Part shown: positions 6,610 through 9,982 of the stretch, piece by piece
Position numbering within the stretch: the stretch's first letter is position 1
Layout: each line of letters opens with the position of its first letter
Assembly: GCA_943329505.2 (NCBI GenBank)
Contig: CALQED020000029.1
Location: forward strand, 1-9,982
Direction: 5' to 3'
Source: Polynucleobacter meluiroseus
GTDB taxonomy: Bacteria; Pseudomonadota; Gammaproteobacteria; Burkholderiales; Burkholderiaceae
Length of the DNA: 9,982 bases
Position numbers and translations under genes: made by a program
Notes under the pieces: generated by a model
The model's database searches: none
The model's input: the letters and a program-made list of their open reading frames with translations, nothing else
Told to the model about the DNA's origin: nothing

Positions 6610-8128
6610 TTTGATCTTTATTCGCTATGGCTTTTGGTTTGAAAGCGGGGCCTTCACGATTCCACCAGCCGCCGCCTAGTGCTGTAAATAATGCTGCTGT
6701 ATCGGAAAATCGCGTTGCTTGTGCAGCCACAGATTTCACTTTTGCTTGTTGATATTGATTTTGATAATAGAGCACTGCTAAATAACTAGCTGTACCTAAC
6801 TTGTACTGTTGCTGAATGAGGTCCAGAGTTTCATAGGCATAGCGTTCCGCATCAGAAGCTGCTTTTAGCGCCTCCGCACCGGTTTCCAGTGCACGTAATG
6901 CATTGGCAACTTCCTGAAATGCATTTAAGACGGTCGCCTGATACTGGAAAGCTGCCTGCTCATAATTGGCAATGGCCCCACGACGCTGAGCTAATAATTG
7001 TCCACCTTGAAATAAAGGCTGCAAGATGCCTCCGCCGATAGCCCACAAAGCCGAGTTAGGTCCAAATAAAGCTGCGGAAGTTAGCGCTGCAGAGCCAATA
7101 GATCCCGTGATATTAAATTGGGGCAATAGATTGGCAGTAGCAACCCCCACAAAAGCATTCTGTGCTTTTAATTGGGCCTCAGCAGCACGTACATCAGGGC
7201 GCTGACGTACCAAGCTTGATGGCACTGAAAGCGGGAGTTGTTTTGGCAGGTGTAATTTAGTGAGATCAAACCGAGTGATGCTAGCGTTACTAGGCAATTC
7301 ACCCACTAAGACTGCTAGTTGGTTGCGCGCGAATGCCAGATTTCGCTCGTAGTTAAAGAGGTCTACCTGTGATGTTGAAACCAAAGTGCGTTGGGATGTA
7401 ACGTCTACTTTTGATACTGTACCGATCACTAATTGTTTTTCAGTAACTTCAGCAAGATTGGTTTGTGCTCTGAGAATTTCTTCGGTAGCTTGCATTTGTG
7501 CTCGCAATGCCGCCTCTTTCACAGCGCTAGTGACAACGTTAGCTGTTAAAGAAAGGTAAGCGCCTTCTAACTGATATTGCGCTACTTCTGCCTGAGCCCT
7601 AGCACCCTCAACTGCACGGCGCGCACCTCCAAACACATCTAGTTTGTAGCTAACGTTTACTGAAGTGTTATAGAGGTTATAGGTATCAGATCCGTAGGGC
7701 AGTCCATAGATTGCTGAAGGCTGAAGCTGTCGAGTGGCAGCGCCACCAAGGCTGACTGCTGGAAAATATTGACCGCCAATTTGTGCGTTGACGTTTTCTT
7801 GAGCGGCACGCAATGCAGCATCAGCAGCCCCTAAATTAGGATTTTGCTCTAGGGCTTTTTTAATCAAAGCGTCAAGCTCAGGAGATTTGTATAACTCCCA
7901 CCACTGCGCCTCTATATCAGCGCCCTCGACAAATTCCTGATCAGTGCCACCAGGAACACCAGGAGCAGTAGTCAGTTTTTTGCTTAAAGGGCCTTCGGTA
8001 TAGGAAGAAGTTTTGGGTGCTGCTGGCTGCTTGAAGTCCGGACCCACTGCACATGCAGAAAGCATGCCTGCGCAAATCAGCGTAAGCAAATGGACACTTG
8101 GGAAGGGGGGTGCTTTCGACAGAAACAT
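6587..8128 (-). CDS. Outer-membrane efflux channel lipoprotein, NodT/OprM (TolC-like) family
   Basis: Trimeric outer-membrane channel protein of 513 residues, the exit duct of the efflux complex. A signal peptide with lipobox LSAC puts the lipidated cysteine at residue 26, followed by AVGPDFKQP, the typical start of mature NodT-type lipoproteins. Then come QWWELYKSPELDALIKKALEQNP (about 74-96) and the first of two outer-membrane efflux repeats. The second repeat contains SSLVRQRPDVRAAEAQL (about 302-318), the family hallmark, with the GTASYLAVLYYQNQYQQAK segment near the end. The length is usual or slightly long. The ATG at 8128 is forced by an in-frame TAG nine bases upstream. Its ribosome-binding site is weak: the only good match, AGAGGA, lies 15 bases from the start. 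This is the first gene of the channel-adaptor-pump operon; its 3' end overlaps the adaptor gene by 23 bases. Confidence 0.93.
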   Translation of the reverse strand: MFLSKAPPFPSVHLLTLICAGMLSACAVGPDFKQPAAPKTSSYTEGPLSKKLTTAPGVPGGTDQEFVEGADIEAQWWELYKSPELDALIKKALEQNPNLGAADAALRAAQENVNAQIGGQYFPAVSLGGAATRQLQPSAIYGLPYGSDTYNLYNTSVNVSYKLDVFGGARRAVEGARAQAEVAQYQLEGAYLSLTANVVTSAVKEAALRAQMQATEEILRAQTNLAEVTEKQLVIGTVSKVDVTSQRTLVSTSQVDLFNYERNLAFARNQLAVLVGELPSNASITRFDLTKLHLPKQLPLSVPSSLVRQRPDVRAAEAQLKAQNAFVGVATANLLPQFNITGSIGSAALTSAALFGPNSALWAIGGGILQPLFQGGQLLAQRRGAIANYEQAAFQYQATVLNAFQEVANALRALETGAEALKAASDAERYAYETLDLIQQQYKLGTASYLAVLYYQNQYQQAKVKSVAAQATRFSDTAALFTALGGGWWNREGPAFKPKAIANKDQNETSGKN

Positions 8129-8137
8129 GAATTGCTA

Positions 8138-8166
8138 CAAATATCCTCTTTTACATGAGATATTTG
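8138..8166. promoter_or_regulatory. Perfect 8+8 base inverted repeat upstream of the efflux operon, candidate operator
   Basis: CAAATATC (8138-8145) and GATATTTG (8159-8166) form a perfect inverted repeat with a 13-base spacer, nine bases upstream of the first efflux gene. A 29-base symmetrical site at this position fits an operator for a dimeric repressor or activator, as is common for RND efflux operons. It could instead fold in the mRNA as a leader hairpin. The only Shine-Dalgarno-like stretch (AAAAGAGGA on the minus strand) lies across its loop and second arm, so folding would affect translation. No regulator gene is present in the window to pair with it. Confidence 0.4.
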
Positions 8167-8171
8167 AACAC

Positions 8172-8202
8172 AAAAACGGTGCCAGGGCTTCGTAAAGCTC
8201 TG
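8172..8202 (-). terminator. Possible weak terminator after glmS
   Basis: On the minus strand, CAG-A-GCTT-TACG-AAGC-C-CTG (8202-8183) can form a seven-pair stem with one A-C mismatch and a four-base loop. Five T residues (8176-8172) follow after a six-base gap. It lies about 55 bases past the glmS stop. The mismatch and the distance to the T-run make it a poor intrinsic terminator, so read-through from glmS into the efflux operon is possible. Confidence 0.3.
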
Positions 8203-8215
8203 ATTTATCTAACTT

Positions 8216-8245
8216 AATTTACATACACGTTTTGATATAAGTCAA
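8216..8245 (-). promoter_or_regulatory. Possible sigma-70 promoter for the efflux operon
   Basis: Read on the minus strand, TTGACT (8245-8240) matches five of six bases of the -35 consensus. After an 18-base spacer TAAATT (8221-8216) matches four of six of the -10. Transcription would begin near 8209, about 80 bases before the channel gene. The terminator-like hairpin at 8172-8202 lies downstream of this point. Both cannot be fully effective for the operon, so at least one of the two calls is probably wrong. Confidence 0.3.
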
Positions 8246-8255
8246 GCTTGTAACT

Positions 8256-9982
8256 TTATTCGACTGTCACGCTCTTTGCTAAGTTTCTTGGCTTATCAAC
8301 ATCAGTGCCACGGGCACAGGCGGTGTGATACGCCAACAATTGAAGAGGAACAACGTGCAAGATCGGTGAAAGCTTGCCGTAATGTTCTGGCAAGCGAATG
8401 ACGTTAATGCCATCGCTACTGATGATCTCAGTATCTTGATCAGCGAAAACATATAACTTTCCACCACGTGCTTTAACCTCTTGCATATTAGATTTCAACT
8501 TCTCTAATAGATCATCTTTAGGCGCAACTGTGACCACCGGCATCTTATCGGTGACTAAAGCTAGCGGCCCATGCTTTAACTCACCAGCAGGATAGGCCTC
8601 CGCATGAATATAAGAAATCTCTTTTAATTTCAATGCGCCTTCAAGCGCTATTGGGTAATGCATGCCACGACCTAAGAAGAGCGCATTCTCACACTTAGAA
8701 AATGCATTACTCCAAGCAATAATTTGCGGCTCAAGGGCTAGTACCGCATGCAATGCTTTTGGCAAATGGCGTAATTCGCGGAGAAGCTCTTTCTCTTTTT
8801 CAAGAGAAACTTTTCCGGCCCGCTTCGCAATAGAAACAGCCAAAAGATAGAGTGCTAATAATTGAGTTGTAAAGGCTTTAGTCGATGCAACACCAATTTC
8901 TGTGCCCGCTTTCGTTAAGAAGTGCCAATCGGTTTCACGAACCATTGCACTACTTGCAACGTTGCAGATCGCCAAAGTATATTGATGGCCAAGAGCCTTG
9001 GCATGACGTAAGGCTGCCAAAGTATCAGCTGTCTCACCTGACTGTGAGACTACGACGATTAAAGCCTTGGGATTTGGCACCGTTGTCCGATAGCGATATT
9101 CGCTAGCGATTTCAACCTGCGTAGGAATACCTGCAATATCTTCCAACCAATACTTGGCAACGCAAGCTGAGTAGTAGCTTGTGCCACAGGCCAATATCAA
9201 CACTTGATCGAATGCTTTCCAGCCTTCTGCATTCGCGGCAAATAATTCTGGGCCAAATGAAGCAATATTTGCCAGGGTATCGCCAATCGCCCTAGGTTGC
9301 TCAAAGATCTCTTTTTGCATGAAATGCTGATAAGGCCCAAGATCAACAGAGTCGGCCTGTGCCGGCATTGGCTTACGATCGCGCTCTATAGATTTACCAG
9401 CCTGATCAATCACTTCAACGCTGTTTGCCTGCAAGATCGCAATATCGCCCTCCTCCAAATACATCATTGAGTGAGCGCGTCCTGCTAATGCCAAAGCATC
9501 TGATGCGAGGAAATTTTCTTTATCTCCAAGTGCCACCACTAAAGGTGATCCTACGCGAGCTCCAACTAATGTTTTAGGGTTATCTTGCGCAATTACGCCG
9601 ATTGCATAAGCACCATGCAGCTTAGGCAAAACTACCCTCACAGATTGGGCAATATCTTTCTGGCTAGTACTCACGTAATGCTGATGTATTAAATGCGCAA
9701 TCACTTCTGTGTCAGTCTCGGAAGTAAAGACGTAGCCAGCGGCTATTAACTCTATACGAAGCGCCTCGTAGTTTTCAATAATCCCGTTGTGAACAACCGC
9801 AACGAGCCCATCAGAAATATGGGGATGCGCATTTTGCGTATCTGGCTTGCCGTGGGTTGCCCACCGCGTGTGTGCAATACCTAAAGTGCCACGAAAGTCT
9901 TTACCTTGTTCAGCAAGCTCAGAAACACGCGCAGTAGTTCGAGCTCTTTCAATCGGATGCTGAGCATCATCAGCATTAATGA
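8256..9982 (-). CDS. glmS: Glutamine-fructose-6-phosphate aminotransferase (isomerizing), 5' end outside window
   Basis: Glucosamine-6-phosphate synthase converts fructose 6-phosphate and glutamine to glucosamine 6-phosphate, the first step towards UDP-GlcNAc for peptidoglycan and lipopolysaccharide. I read 574 residues in one frame. The family is about 609, so only some 35-40 N-terminal residues, including the catalytic Cys1, lie beyond the right edge. Glutaminase-domain motifs are present: [15 protein letters not shown] and [11 protein letters not shown]. The two SIS sugar-isomerase domains follow: [20 protein letters not shown] and STKAFTTQ, then [19 protein letters not shown], the GELKHGP loop with the ring-opening His, and LLEKLKSN. 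The C-terminus [11 protein letters not shown] is intact, with the conserved Lys. A GTG at 9704 is an internal codon (the Val of SETDTEV), not a start. It lies 127 bases upstream of the efflux operon on the same strand. I see no glmS ribozyme signal, though the 5' region is not in view. Confidence 0.97.
   Translation of the reverse strand, partial: INADDAQHPIERARTTARVSELAEQGKDFRGTLGIAHTRWATHGKPDTQNAHPHISDGLVAVVHNGIIENYEALRIELIAAGYVFTSETDTEVIAHLIHQHYVSTSQKDIAQSVRVVLPKLHGAYAIGVIAQDNPKTLVGARVGSPLVVALGDKENFLASDALALAGRAHSMMYLEEGDIAILQANSVEVIDQAGKSIERDRKPMPAQADSVDLGPYQHFMQKEIFEQPRAIGDTLANIASFGPELFAANAEGWKAFDQVLILACGTSYYSACVAKYWLEDIAGIPTQVEIASEYRYRTTVPNPKALIVVVSQSGETADTLAALRHAKALGHQYTLAICNVASSAMVRETDWHFLTKAGTEIGVASTKAFTTQLLALYLLAVSIAKRAGKVSLEKEKELLRELRHLPKALHAVLALEPQIIAWSNAFSKCENALFLGRGMHYPIALEGALKLKEISYIHAEAYPAGELKHGPLALVTDKMPVVTVAPKDDLLEKLKSNMQEVKARGGKLYVFADQDTEIISSDGINVIRLPEHYGKLSPILHVVPLQLLAYHTACARGTDVDKPRNLAKSVTVE

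Noticed and set aside
8151..8156. An ATG-TAA start-stop element in the loop of the inverted repeat upstream of the channel gene (minus strand)
   Set aside because: It has no Shine-Dalgarno sequence in front of it and is a six-base coincidence; nothing supports its translation.
8013..8195. Plus-strand small frame over the channel gene start, possible leader peptide
   Set aside because: It is on the strand opposite to the operon it would have to control and is largely the complement of the channel signal peptide region.
8256..9704. A complete 482-residue GlmS-like protein starting at GTG 9704
   Set aside because: The frame stays open to the window edge and the upstream 92 codons encode the conserved glutaminase motifs RWATHG and HNGIIEN. 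The GTG is the internal Val of SETDTEV.
1..9982. Search for a defence island, phage, transposon or other undescribed system
   Set aside because: All frames of useful length belong to well-known metabolic or efflux families. There are no direct repeat arrays, insertion-sequence ends, tRNA attachment sites or abrupt composition changes visible by eye.

Overview
The window looks like a stretch of ordinary chromosome from a free-living Betaproteobacterium. Burkholderiaceae, and Polynucleobacter in particular, is my best guess. It rests on moderate base composition judged by eye, tight gene packing, and protein flavours such as a NodT-type lipoprotein channel and a beta-type GST. It is inference from memory, not a database result. 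Almost every base is assigned to a gene; no gap exceeds about 130 bases. I see no transposases, integrases, tRNAs, rRNAs, CRISPR repeats or phage genes.

Left part (1-2212). A partial acryloyl-CoA reductase gene (acuI/yhdH) enters from the left on the minus strand. It is divergent from a plus-strand group: a small uncharacterised lipoprotein, a flavin reductase-domain protein, and a glutathione S-transferase. The last two are only 25 bases apart and are probably co-transcribed. The GST gene ends in a strong inverted repeat that overlaps its own stop codon. This repeat sits between two convergent transcription units and is probably a shared terminator.

Middle part (2235-8128). A complete tripartite efflux operon is transcribed on the minus strand in the order outer-membrane channel, periplasmic adaptor, RND inner-membrane pump. 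The channel and adaptor genes overlap by 23 bases. The adaptor and pump genes are 7 bases apart, and the pump's ribosome-binding site overlaps the adaptor's stop codon. All three parts of a proton-driven export machine are therefore made together. No regulator gene lies in the window. However, a perfect 8+8 base inverted repeat just upstream of the channel gene is a candidate operator or leader hairpin. The adaptor has an unusually long basic, tryptophan-containing N-terminus before its membrane anchor.

Right part (8256-9982). glmS (glucosamine-6-phosphate synthase) runs off the right edge on the minus strand, lacking only about the first 35-40 residues. It lies upstream of the efflux operon on the same strand. 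The 127-base gap between them holds an imperfect terminator-like hairpin, a possible promoter and the inverted repeat.

I looked for an undescribed system and did not find one. The gene content is conventional. The points worth a second look are the candidate operator, the adaptor's N-terminal extension, the terminator built into the GST stop codon, and the small lipoprotein of unknown function.
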